This document shows positions 13,024 to 20,330 of a DNA stretch of 27,854 bases, one piece after another. The stretch covers positions 1 through 27,854 of the IMG/VR virus record IMGVR_UViG_3300025687_000240; one strand, given 5' to 3'. This DNA is from a virus. A program made the translations under genes and the position numbers. The stretch's first letter is position 1, and every line of letters starts with the position of its first letter. The notes under the pieces were generated by a model. It was not told where the DNA came from. It made no database searches and worked only from the letters and a program-made list of their open reading frames with translations.

Positions 13024-13028
13024 TCACC
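13024..13028 (-). promoter_or_regulatory. Shine-Dalgarno GGTGA
   Basis: GGTGA followed by GTCAAAATG sets the start at 13017. The identical 14-base context occurs at 2706-2719. Confidence 0.65.
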
Positions 13029-13041
13029 ATTTTAGGTTAAT

Positions 13042-13063
13042 TATATAAGTCTAGACTTATATA
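13042..13063. promoter_or_regulatory. Perfect 22-bp palindromic operator
   Basis: TATATAAGTCT/AGACTTATATA is a perfect 22-bp palindrome that overlaps the early TATA box at its right arm. A dimer bound here would block TBP or polymerase. The half-site ATAAGT..ACTTAT recurs at 13991-14007. Confidence 0.7.
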
Positions 13064-13089
13064 TAAACCTTTTTAATTTTAAATAAGTA
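13057..13089 (-). promoter_or_regulatory. Early promoter, copy 2 of an exact 33-bp repeat
   Basis: Identical over 33 bases to 10078-10110, including BRE-like AAAAAGG and TATA box TTTATATATAA. It drives the operon starting at 13017. Confidence 0.75.
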
Positions 13090-13102
13090 GGTATATTAAT
13101 TC

Positions 13103-13118
13103 GTAACTTTTAAGTTAC
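13103..13118. repeat. Inverted repeat over a stop codon
   Basis: GTAACTT and AAGTTAC are separated by TT and span the stop codon of the zinc-ribbon gene. There is no T-run after it on the minus strand, so it is a weak terminator candidate or a protein site. Confidence 0.4.
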
Positions 13119-13369
13119 CTCAACTCATATCTATTCATAGTACCTGCACCTTTACCTTCAGATGTTGAAACGAATTTCTTTTCAGAAGATCTAAGCATAG
13201 ACCATTTAATTCTAAACTGACAATAAATACATTTAAGATATATCTTCCTTGCTTTCTGAACTATAATCTTATCATTTAATTCTATTTCATTAGGCACTCT
13301 ATTAACTCTAGTTTGCCATTTACCACAGGCTTCTCTTTGACATCTCCATAAAATTCCATACTCAGGCAT
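13115..13369 (-). CDS. Small zinc-ribbon protein
   Basis: The 84 residues have CQREACGKW (10-18) and KCIYCQFRIKW (about 47-57), two Cys pairs 36 residues apart that fit a zinc ribbon. Basic residues follow (MLRSSEKKF). It overlaps the winged-helix gene upstream by 8 nt, and both form a small operon that ends before the early promoter. A role in transcription control is likely but inferred. Confidence 0.72.
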   Translation of the reverse strand: MPEYGILWRCQREACGKWQTRVNRVPNEIELNDKIIVQKARKIYLKCIYCQFRIKWSMLRSSEKKFVSTSEGKGAGTMNRYELR

Positions 13370-13931
13370 TTTCTACTATTTGTATAATACCAATGTCCTC
13401 TGCAGTTCTTAGCTTAGGAGTTTTCATCTTAGCTATCTTATATTTTAACTTTAATTGTTTCTCTTCAAATTCTTCCTTATTTGTTATCTCTTCCATCTTT
13501 TTATTATATATATCAGCTAACTCTTCTTTATATTTTATAACTGTTGGTAATAAATCCTCACAAATTAAATCATAAAATAAGGGATTCACAATTATTTTTC
13601 TCCCATGTGCTGATAATTCATATGTAGTTAATCTTTCTAAATGTATTTTTCCCCAATTCTTTATTAATATTAAACCCTTCTTCTGAGAATCATTTAACTC
13701 ACATTTATCTATAAAACCAACTCTATATAAAAAACCTAAATAATGTCTTCCATTTATACTTAAAACCTTATCAATTTCAGATCTATAAGTAAATCCTTTA
13801 CTTAACATTAAGTATAATATATTACAATAATATTTATTTCCAATTATGTTAAGCATATCTTTTTTGGTAGTTCGGACAACAGTTGTCCCATCTACCTCCT
13901 TATTTAATATACCTTTATTATTTATTTTCAT
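13362..13931 (-). CDS. Winged-helix regulator, probable early repressor or activator
   Basis: The 189 residues contain an HTH-like region: MLNIIGNKYYCNILYLMLSK, TYRSEIDKVLSINGRHYLGF (recognition part) and LYRVGFIDKCEL, followed by a wing (KIHLERLTTYELSAHG). A C-terminal helical region (PTVIKYKEELADIYNKKMEE) probably serves for dimerisation. It lies immediately after a regulatory gap with several inverted repeats, which is where an autoregulated virus repressor gene is usually found. The palindromic ATAAGT sites here and at 13042 are its most likely targets. Confidence 0.72.
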   Translation of the reverse strand: MKINNKGILNKEVDGTTVVRTTKKDMLNIIGNKYYCNILYLMLSKGFTYRSEIDKVLSINGRHYLGFLYRVGFIDKCELNDSQKKGLILIKNWGKIHLERLTTYELSAHGRKIIVNPLFYDLICEDLLPTVIKYKEELADIYNKKMEEITNKEEFEEKQLKLKYKIAKMKTPKLRTAEDIGIIQIVENA

Positions 13932-14243
13932 TTTCCACTCGAAGTAATGGTGTCTAGAACTAAATTAATACATAGGTTTATAAGTATAGAATAAGTATAT
14001 TACTTATCCTAAATCACTATGGGGATGGTGATTTACAACTTTTTTCTAACTCACATAATTAATAAGTTCTAATCTATAATTGAAGAAGTCTTTTTATAAT
14101 AATAAGTAACTATTAATTAGTTACTCTGGAAAATGATTTTTAATAAAATCAATAATAGTTAAGTTAAGAGTTTGTCTATGCCATCTCTGACACTTATTTT
14201 AGAAAATTAAACAATATAAAATATTATATTAATTAGAGAATAG
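13932..14243. promoter_or_regulatory. 312-bp noncoding control region with nested inverted repeats
   Basis: I found no ORF that I can support. It holds a TATA-like CTTATAAACCT (minus, about 13974-13984) upstream of the regulator gene. It also holds an ATAAGTA/TACTTAT repeat (13991-14007), an AAATCAC/GTGATTT hairpin with a G-rich 10-base loop (14011-14034), and AGTAACTA/TAGTTACT with spacer TTAAT (14105-14125). It could combine an operator cluster with the replication origin. Confidence 0.55.
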
Positions 14244-14561
14244 TTAAAATAAAATCTCTGCAACTATTTTTACTATTTCAACATTACTAATATCAAACAA
14301 TACTAAAGCAACCATAAAAACAATAATGATAGCCTTTAATATTAAATCTTTTTTCTTGTCCTCTTTATATTCTTTAGTTGTAATAGGAGTATTTTCATCA
14401 GAATAATCTATTTTATTCTTATCAGCATTTTCTATTTTCTCCATTACTTCTAGCTTAGCTTCCATTACTCCTTCATATGCTGCATCTTTTACAAGCTGTT
14501 TAAACTCTTTCCTTTTATCAGCTTCATCTTTAATTATAATAAAATTATTATTCCTTTTCAT
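14244..14561 (-). CDS. Tail-anchored membrane protein, possible lysis partner
   Basis: The 105 residues have a charged cytoplasmic part with a helix VKDAAYEGVMEAKLEVMEKI and one C-terminal transmembrane helix (LILKAIIIVFMVALVLFDI, about 72-90), followed by VEIVKIVAEILF. It overlaps the previous gene by the ATGA junction and lies at the end of the late operon. This is the position where tailed viruses place lysis genes, so it could be a holin-like or spanin-like protein. No direct motif supports that. Confidence 0.65.
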   Translation of the reverse strand: MKRNNNFIIIKDEADKRKEFKQLVKDAAYEGVMEAKLEVMEKIENADKNKIDYSDENTPITTKEYKEDKKKDLILKAIIIVFMVALVLFDISNVEIVKIVAEILF

Positions 14562-14878
14562 TTTTTCATTTTAAATATATATACTGGTGTATGTAAAAAT
14601 AATACAATCCACAATTTAATTGTTAATATACAACCATGTAATTGTAAATTTTTTAAACATCTGAAAAAGCCCATGATTAGAAATAATAAATCTAATATAA
14701 CTTTTAAGATGAACCTATTAAATATACCGTGTTCCCTATGCAGAATATTTCCATATAAAAAGTCATGCCAATAAGCACTATAATTTATACCTGAAGCATT
14801 TTTATAAAATATTTTAGTTATTTTATATTGCCAATCTGCATTACCAATATAATTAGTCTCCTTATTGTATGGCTCCAT
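14558..14878 (-). CDS. Phospholipase-A2-like membrane protein, candidate lysis factor
   Basis: The 106 residues contain SAYWHDFLYG (34-43), an HD-x-x-Y motif (His38-Asp39) as in the catalytic helix of secreted and parvovirus-type phospholipase A2 and related DUF1353-like phage proteins. NYIG at 9-12 could mimic the preceding Ca-loop. Two hydrophobic spans follow (about 54-72 and 83-102). It directly follows the tail genes and precedes another membrane protein, and has its own leaderless promoter. A membrane-attacking lysis role is inferred. The motif is short, so the family call is tentative. Confidence 0.5.
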   Translation of the reverse strand: MEPYNKETNYIGNADWQYKITKIFYKNASGINYSAYWHDFLYGNILHREHGIFNRFILKVILDLLFLIMGFFRCLKNLQLHGCILTIKLWIVLFLHTPVYIFKMKK

Positions 14879-14898
14879 AATACTTTTAGAATTTATTT

Positions 14899-14911
14899 GT
14901 TTATATACTTA
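14899..14911 (-). promoter_or_regulatory. TATA box for the candidate lysis genes
   Basis: The minus strand reads AAGTATATAAACA, about 27 nt upstream of the ATG at 14878. Confidence 0.6.
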
Positions 14912-14931
14912 TTTAACTTAAAAGTGAGAAA

Positions 14932-15282
14932 TTAAATTTCTTCCCCACTTGAGAACTCTTCCAAACTCATTAAATAAATATAAGCTTGTTTAATTGGATT
15001 TGTATTTCCTTCAAGAATATTAATTCCAAAATAATCTTCAAAACCTGGAACTGCAGGAACAGCTTCCCTACCTTCTACAGCAGGAATCTCTGGAACTCCT
15101 TCACCTAATTCTTTATGGATTAATTCTACGTGAGGTTTACCCTCCTGAAATGCTTGTTGACTAGCATAAACACTAAACTGCATTTCTACACTATTTCTAG
15201 TAGTTTTAAGCTCTGTTAATCTTACATAAGCTTCAGGTAAAGTAATACCTTGAAATGTTTCTTTTGCTATTTTAATTGCCAT
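14932..15282 (-). CDS. Conserved small phage protein downstream of the fibre genes
   Basis: The 116 residues resemble a common phage protein near tail genes: ITLPEAYVRLTELKTTRNSV, then MQFSVYASQQAFQEGKP (beta strands) and the C-terminal PIKQAYIYLMSLEEF. A Pro/Val/Glu-rich insert has a repeat-like pattern (VPEIPAVEGREAVPAVPG, about 73-90). The function is unknown, perhaps a tail accessory. It has its own TATA box. Confidence 0.7.
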   Translation of the reverse strand: MAIKIAKETFQGITLPEAYVRLTELKTTRNSVEMQFSVYASQQAFQEGKPHVELIHKELGEGVPEIPAVEGREAVPAVPGFEDYFGINILEGNTNPIKQAYIYLMSLEEFSSGEEI

Positions 15283-15300
15283 ACAGAATTATGATAAATA

Positions 15301-15314
15301 ATATTTATAAATCT
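15301..15314 (-). promoter_or_regulatory. TATA box for the 116-aa gene
   Basis: The minus strand reads AAGATTTATAAATAT, about 26 nt upstream of the ATG at 15282. Confidence 0.6.
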
Positions 15315-15322
15315 TTTTAAAA

Positions 15323-15601
15323 TTAATTGTTGATAATTTTATCAACTTCTAATACTAACTTTTGAGCCTGCAAATTCCAGTTCTCGAATGAGTTAAATCT
15401 ATTCTTTAATGTTTCAAAGTCTGCATCTTCAAATTCTAATTCTACTTCGCCTTCGATTTTCTCATTAGGTTTAACCTTTTCCTCGATTACATTCAAAGCT
15501 CTGTTAATCTTTCTCATTTCAGCAATATCCTTAGCTGAACCAGTTGTTAAAACTGAGATTAATACATTTATTTGTCCTACATTTACATTTATTGTTTTCA
15601 T
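15323..15601 (-). CDS. 92-aa hypothetical protein
   Basis: The protein has a helical N-terminus (VGQINVLISVLTTGSAKDIAEM), a central acidic strand (EGEVELEFEDADFE) and a C-terminal helix (NLQAQKLVLEVDKIINN). It lies between the fibre gene and the 116-aa gene with promoters on both sides. It may be related to other small phage tail-region proteins. No function assigned. Confidence 0.65.
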   Translation of the reverse strand: MKTINVNVGQINVLISVLTTGSAKDIAEMRKINRALNVIEEKVKPNEKIEGEVELEFEDADFETLKNRFNSFENWNLQAQKLVLEVDKIINN

Positions 15602-15630
15602 TTTTTTAGTAAATAAAATATAAATAATTA

Positions 15631-15642
15631 AATTTATAAGGT
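15631..15642 (-). promoter_or_regulatory. TATA-like box for the 92-aa gene
   Basis: The minus strand reads CCTTATAAATTT about 35 nt upstream of the ATG at 15601, slightly further than other promoters here. Confidence 0.45.
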
Positions 15643-16539
15643 TTATGTTTGAGTACCTACAACAGTTCCATTATTGTGTGCTGTTGGATCTGCATTATGT
15701 ATTCTTAAATCACCATTATCATCAACCCATAATCTATATGCTGTTGTTCCATTTCCTAATAACACTCCAAATCTTGAAATGCTGTCTAACCACCTTGCTC
15801 CAAAATCATTACTTGATCCTGTTGGACTTGAAGCATAAATCACATTATTATTTGCACCAGTATCTTGATAATCAACACTAATTGCTTTACCTGATCCTAA
15901 ATGAACAATATCTATACTATCCCCTGTTCCATTATTAACTATTTGTAAAACATCACCTACACCAGTTCCTGTTTTTTGTACATATAAACCAATATCATTT
16001 CCTGCTTGAGCAATTCTTGCTGCCCTATAACTTGCAGCATCAATATTTAAACCATATTCAGTAGTACTTTCAGTATCAATATTCAATGCAATACCATTGC
16101 CATTCTGATCTATGAATAAACCTGTTGCAGCAGCAGATTGTTCTACCTCTAACTTAGCTCCTGGTAAAGTTGTCCCTATTCCAACATTACCTGATGAATC
16201 AATATTAAACATATTTGCAGATGTGTCACTTGAAAATCTTAAACTACCTCCAGTACTCCTAATAATTGAAGTTGCAGAAGAATCTTTTAAATAAATATCA
16301 GCAGTAACATCTGTACTTTCAAAATTAGCAACTAAATTAACTGCTCCTGAATTAACATCTAATCCTGCAAAAGTAGGAGTTCCAGTTGTTGTTAAATCCT
16401 GTCCAAACAAATTATCTCTGGTAATCTTCTTATTAGTTCCTGTTACTGCCTCAGTTGTATCTGAAACATCCACTACCTCAAAAAGGTCTGTACTTGCACT
16501 AGTTGTTAAATTATCAAAATCAGTTATTTTCTTTGCCAT
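15643..16539 (-). CDS. Tail fibre / receptor-binding protein
   Basis: The 298 residues are beta-rich and typical of trimeric fibres. The N-terminus has an ITRDNLFGQ anchoring segment. The centre has SGNVGIGTTLPGAKLEVEQS (about 115-134), a 'GnvGIGTt.P..kLeV' signature common in fibre proteins. The rest is repetitive Gly/Asn/Thr-rich strands. It should contact the host surface. It follows the other adhesins with 1 nt spacing. There is no lyase or peptidase motif. Confidence 0.78.
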   Translation of the reverse strand: MAKKITDFDNLTTSASTDLFEVVDVSDTTEAVTGTNKKITRDNLFGQDLTTTGTPTFAGLDVNSGAVNLVANFESTDVTADIYLKDSSATSIIRSTGGSLRFSSDTSANMFNIDSSGNVGIGTTLPGAKLEVEQSAAATGLFIDQNGNGIALNIDTESTTEYGLNIDAASYRAARIAQAGNDIGLYVQKTGTGVGDVLQIVNNGTGDSIDIVHLGSGKAISVDYQDTGANNNVIYASSPTGSSNDFGARWLDSISRFGVLLGNGTTAYRLWVDDNGDLRIHNADPTAHNNGTVVGTQT

Positions 16540-16540
16540 T

Positions 16541-17089
16541 TTAACTTACACTCACCCATGTTGTATCACTACTTTTATTAGTATATCCAAAAACAATTAC
16601 ATCATTAGCTTCAACTGTTCTAGTATTATCTGTTGTTTGTAAAAATATCTCTAAATCATCATTAACTGCAAAACTAGCATCAATTAATACGTAAACTCCA
16701 AATCCTGAAGTTCCAATTCCCACCATTTCTATTCTATTACTCTGCACCCAAAATTCAGTACTACTTGAATTTGCTGTCATATATGGAACTCCTAAAGGAG
16801 TTTGTAATGTCCCATTCTTTTTGAATGAAACCCAACCACTAGCTGCAGAAGTAGTATAAACTCCTCTAAAATGTACTATTACATAATCAACTGCTTTATT
16901 AAAAGTGATTGTTTTCTTTTTAGTATCAACAGTATCTCCTGTATGGGATATATTTCCTACATCATACATAAAGCCATCGCCATTTATTCTTGTATTCACT
17001 ACTTCATCAAATGTATCATTCCAATCACTTGGCTTACCTGATTCTTCTCCTAAATCGACCCCACCTAATTTTGCGTTTTTAATTGCCAT
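16541..17089 (-). CDS. Beta-sandwich virion adhesin-like protein
   Basis: The 182 residues have an N-terminal segment (MAIKNAKLGGVDLGEESGKP) followed by alternating strands (YVIVHFRGVYTTSAASGWVS, MVGIGTSGFGVYVLIDASFA, ANDVIVFGYTN) like C1q/TNF-like jelly-roll receptor-binding domains. It lies between the baseplate hub genes and the fibre. A GGAGG Shine-Dalgarno precedes the ATG by 10 nt, with a TATA box further upstream. Confidence 0.65.
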   Translation of the reverse strand: MAIKNAKLGGVDLGEESGKPSDWNDTFDEVVNTRINGDGFMYDVGNISHTGDTVDTKKKTITFNKAVDYVIVHFRGVYTTSAASGWVSFKKNGTLQTPLGVPYMTANSSSTEFWVQSNRIEMVGIGTSGFGVYVLIDASFAVNDDLEIFLQTTDNTRTVEANDVIVFGYTNKSSDTTWVSVS

Positions 17090-17099
17090 ATTTGATTAT

Positions 17100-17145
17100 C
17101 CTCCATTTTTCTTATTATTTCATCAAATTTATTATTTATAAACAT
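17100..17145 (-). promoter_or_regulatory. Promoter and Shine-Dalgarno for the adhesin genes
   Basis: The minus strand has TATA box ATGTTTATAAATA (17133-17145) and GGAGG (17100-17104) before ATAATCAAATATG. This permits fibre expression independent of the rest of the tail operon. Confidence 0.55.
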
Positions 17146-17147
17146 TT

Positions 17148-17525
17148 TTAATTATTCTTACTATTAATCTTAATTCTTATAGTTATAAGTATTTCGTCAC
17201 TATCTGTCTTACTAACAACTACACCAGGTAATAATCTTGCAGCCATATTACCTCCACTTGCTGCATCAAATAAACCTATCTCAGTTATAGTTTCACTTAC
17301 TAATTGAGGAATCGGAATTCTAGTCTCAAAAGTATATGTGTTCTCAACTAAATCTTTAGTTTTACTCTCAATAGGTCTCCTATATGCTTCTACTTGTAAT
17401 CCTGTGTCTGTTGGATGAGGAGTACTAGTTATTGTACTATAACCAAAAGCCACATGAGTTACAGAATCAAATACATCTAATGATACCCTATTCCCATCAT
17501 TTATGAAATTATCTGTTAATACCAT
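17148..17525 (-). CDS. Stand-alone copy of the hub C-terminal adhesin domain
   Basis: The 125-residue protein is similar to the last ~120 residues of the preceding baseplate gene. THVAFG aligns with THIGVG, ITEIGLFDAASGGNM with IKETGIFDAASGGNL, and both end in a strand with I-x-V/I-x-I-N. This 'tEiGlFDa.sGG' element is found in tail-collar and receptor-binding proteins. It is transcribed 1 nt after the hub gene, suggesting tandem duplication. It probably forms part of the tail tip. Confidence 0.7.
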   Translation of the reverse strand: MVLTDNFINDGNRVSLDVFDSVTHVAFGYSTITSTPHPTDTGLQVEAYRRPIESKTKDLVENTYTFETRIPIPQLVSETITEIGLFDAASGGNMAARLLPGVVVSKTDSDEILITIRIKINSKNN

Positions 17526-17526
17526 T

Positions 17527-19398
17527 TTATACTAAATTTGAATTCTCCACATTAATATTTACTTTAACTTCAATAAAAGCCTCAACAGAATTAGTTTTAC
17601 TAATAACATTAGTTAAAGCATGATTATATAAATTACCACCACTTGCTGCATCAAATATTCCTGTCTCTTTAATATCGTTCCCATTATTCTCAGTAGTGTC
17701 TAAAAATAATGAAAATGAAATACTATTAGTTGTTTTTGTAGGAGTAGTAAATAATGCATCCTTATAAGTTTCATTACCTAATGCAGTATTACTTTGAATT
17801 GGTGTAGTGTCACTATCACCAACACCAATATGAGTTAAAGTAGTGCCTAAGTTAGATATTAAATTACTTCTAGCCAGATTCATAAAAGTATTAGTAGCTA
17901 TCGCATCAGTAACTATTGTTCCTGAAATAAACTCTGTGTATCTTAAATCACCTCCTTCAGTAATTCTTGTAACTCCACTCTCACTTATTCTTTCATCCTC
18001 CAAACCATCTAAATCTTCATCAGTAAAACCTGAATTTTCCCTAAATATAGGTCCTGTTCCATCTTCTTTCCATTGATTCCTTACTGTTGAACTCTCAGAC
18101 CAATACCAAGTATCAGAATCAAAAGTTCTTTTAATTATACTAGTAATATCACAATCAAATTGCATTAAAAGATTCTCTTGAATTAACTCATCCTCATTTA
18201 AAATTGTAGAGTTATCATCCTTTTCTTCTAATTGTTTAATTCTTTGTTGAATCTCTTTATTATAATTAAATAAACTATCAACATTCTCACCAACACTAAT
18301 TAATAATCCTCCAGGATACCTATAATCAATCTTTGTTATTATCAAATCTTTAGTAATATTTCTAATTGAATCAGTAACAGTAATTGTTTGATTAACAACA
18401 AAATTTGGAAACTTGGTTGAATCTTTTATACTCCATACTGAATTAAATAATGGATTTGCAAACTTATCTAGATAGAAACTTGCAAAACTTCTTGCCTCAT
18501 CTCTAGTATTAATATAAGATTTTTCAACTTTTGTTTCTTTAGTTCCATACAAATCAATACTTGCTTTATCTCTTCTCTTTGTTTTAATAGGAACACTAAA
18601 AGTATATTTAACTACAATAGTTGAACTACTTGCATCAAAATTAATATTTTTATTTTCTCTGTCAACCCAGTAATCCCCAGTACTTGCTCCAGGTACATAC
18701 CCAGCTTTCTCAGTTCCTCCAACTGTTACATTAACATCAATAGGAATCTCTACTAAAGTTACTTGAGTTACAGGTCCAGCAAAACTTTCTGTCTTCTCAA
18801 ATATTTGTCTGTCACCTTGTACAATAACACTATTAACTAACTGCTCACCATCCTCTTTCCAATTACCTTGTAACACTGAATTAGTAGAAGTAATTTCTTC
18901 TGAGCTTGTATCCTCACCTTTAAACTCTAGATAAAATACTTTATTTTCATCTACTCTAAACTTAGCATTTAATAATTCAGCAATTTCTATACAAATATCC
19001 CAAGCCCTTTTATCCTTAGCTACATATTTATCAATAGTTACTCCTGATGTAATTGTAGAAGAATAAGTCATACTAGTGTTTGTTAATACATCTTGAATTA
19101 TTGCCTCAGGTGATTGAGAATTATATATTTTATTAATAGTAATATCTTGTAATTGAACACCATAGTCATATACAGTTACTTTCTTTAATGATGAATCCTC
19201 TATTTTTTGAGCAAGTCCTTTAAAGATAGTAGTTCCTGATTGATCTAATAAAACAATTTCATCTCCAACCGTTACAGTTACTGCTGGTAAATAATTAAAT
19301 ATTAGAGTATCAACAGAATTTGTTTCTTTTTTTACTAATTCTAAATTAAAAACCCTAGTATTATCATTTGTACCTAATTGAAATGTCACTGTTGCCAT
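17527..19398 (-). CDS. Baseplate hub protein with C-terminal adhesin domain
   Basis: The 623 residues start with strands typical of hub proteins of the gpD/gp27 type (LIFNYLPAVTVTVGDEIVLL, about 32-51). A phage late-control-like middle follows (SPEAIIQDVLTNTSMTYSST, AWDICIEIAELLNAKFRVDE, about 95-155), then SFYLDKFANPLF and GGLLISVGENVD (about 300-370). After a linker the last ~120 residues repeat as the next gene. It is a probable tail-tip hub connecting tape measure and fibres. Fusion of hub and adhesin is the noteworthy point. Domain limits are approximate. Confidence 0.72.
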   Translation of the reverse strand: MATVTFQLGTNDNTRVFNLELVKKETNSVDTLIFNYLPAVTVTVGDEIVLLDQSGTTIFKGLAQKIEDSSLKKVTVYDYGVQLQDITINKIYNSQSPEAIIQDVLTNTSMTYSSTITSGVTIDKYVAKDKRAWDICIEIAELLNAKFRVDENKVFYLEFKGEDTSSEEITSTNSVLQGNWKEDGEQLVNSVIVQGDRQIFEKTESFAGPVTQVTLVEIPIDVNVTVGGTEKAGYVPGASTGDYWVDRENKNINFDASSSTIVVKYTFSVPIKTKRRDKASIDLYGTKETKVEKSYINTRDEARSFASFYLDKFANPLFNSVWSIKDSTKFPNFVVNQTITVTDSIRNITKDLIITKIDYRYPGGLLISVGENVDSLFNYNKEIQQRIKQLEEKDDNSTILNEDELIQENLLMQFDCDITSIIKRTFDSDTWYWSESSTVRNQWKEDGTGPIFRENSGFTDEDLDGLEDERISESGVTRITEGGDLRYTEFISGTIVTDAIATNTFMNLARSNLISNLGTTLTHIGVGDSDTTPIQSNTALGNETYKDALFTTPTKTTNSISFSLFLDTTENNGNDIKETGIFDAASGGNLYNHALTNVISKTNSVEAFIEVKVNINVENSNLV

Positions 19399-19399
19399 A

Positions 19400-19861
19400 T
19401 TAATTCACCGTTAAAACTCTCAATGTAATTCTATCAATAACAATATTACCCAATCTTCCTGGAACTACACTTCTTGTATAAGTCTCAGGTATTATGTGTA
19501 ATAAATCATTTGTAATCCATGTAGCATGATTATTCTTAATATAATTCTTTACTTCTTTAGTTAAGTAATCTGCTTGTTGTTCTCCTCTAGCATCTGTAGT
19601 TGATCCCACAGTTACTTTTGATTCTTTCTGAGCATACACTTCAACTACTATTGTAAAGTCTTCTAATTGTTCTGTATTACCTATTGACAATTGTTCGTAT
19701 AAACTTGTATTAGGCACTACTGCAATTCTAGGGAATCCTGCCAAGTCTAATCTTGGAGAATCATCATAAATCCATTTATTACTTCTATTTAATGGGTCTG
19801 TTATATTAGCTTCAAACTCACTAATTAATAATTCAACTACTTCTTGTTCAGTTTTTCCCAT
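19400..19861 (-). CDS. Tail protein, possible tail completion/terminator type
   Basis: The 153 residues have PRIAVVPNTSLYEQLSIGNT (45-64), TEQLEDFTIVVEVYAQKESK and the C-terminal GRLGNIVIDRITLRVLTVN. The alternating strand pattern resembles tail terminator or completion proteins. Here it follows the tape measure, whereas terminators usually precede the tube gene, so the call is uncertain. It lies 1 nt from both neighbours. Confidence 0.5.
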   Translation of the reverse strand: MGKTEQEVVELLISEFEANITDPLNRSNKWIYDDSPRLDLAGFPRIAVVPNTSLYEQLSIGNTEQLEDFTIVVEVYAQKESKVTVGSTTDARGEQQADYLTKEVKNYIKNNHATWITNDLLHIIPETYTRSVVPGRLGNIVIDRITLRVLTVN

Positions 19862-19862
19862 T

Positions 19863-20330
19863 TTATGTCACCTTAAAAGGATTACTTCCTTCCTCAAACT
19901 CAAAATTAACAGCAATTCTATTTGGCGTATTAAATAATATATTAGGTGTTAAATTATTAATCATACCAACCATATTTATTATTTCTACGCTATCAAATTC
20001 AACAACTAGATTATACTCAACTCCAGTATCTCCTGTTAAAAAAGTATTTTTCAAATAATCATATTGTTCTTGTATTGTTGTAACAGTACTAGTATGAGTT
20101 CCATTACTTCTATCAGTTCCATCATTATAAATATTAAATGCAAAACTTACAATCCTACTAATTCCATTTAGATTAAAAATAGTATTATCATTTGAATCCT
20201 GATTTGGTGAAGATATTTTAATATTATTCTGAATACTTCTATCTGAAACACTATTAACTTCTGAAAAGTTATATCTCCTAGTAGTTCCTGTTTCACCAGA
20301 TTTTGTATTTCTTGTTATATATATTGCCAT
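19863..20330 (-). CDS. Distal tail or tube-like protein
   Basis: The 155-residue beta-rich protein starts MAIYITRNTKSGETGTTRRY and has YNLVVEFDSVEIINMVGMIN and IAVNFEFEEGSNPFKVT at the end. It follows the tape measure gene immediately, where siphoviruses have the distal tail protein. The fold is inferred only from strand pattern and position. Confidence 0.5.
   Translation of the reverse strand: MAIYITRNTKSGETGTTRRYNFSEVNSVSDRSIQNNIKISSPNQDSNDNTIFNLNGISRIVSFAFNIYNDGTDRSNGTHTSTVTTIQEQYDYLKNTFLTGDTGVEYNLVVEFDSVEIINMVGMINNLTPNILFNTPNRIAVNFEFEEGSNPFKVT

Noticed and set aside
14558-14878. Calling the HD-motif protein an endolysin
   Set aside because: There is no muramidase, amidase or pseudomurein peptidase motif; only the short HD-x-x-Y element supports a lipase-like reading.
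16905-17141. Plus-strand ORF over the adhesin start and promoter
   Set aside because: It is a shadow of a well-supported minus-strand gene with Shine-Dalgarno and TATA box, and has no promoter on the plus strand.
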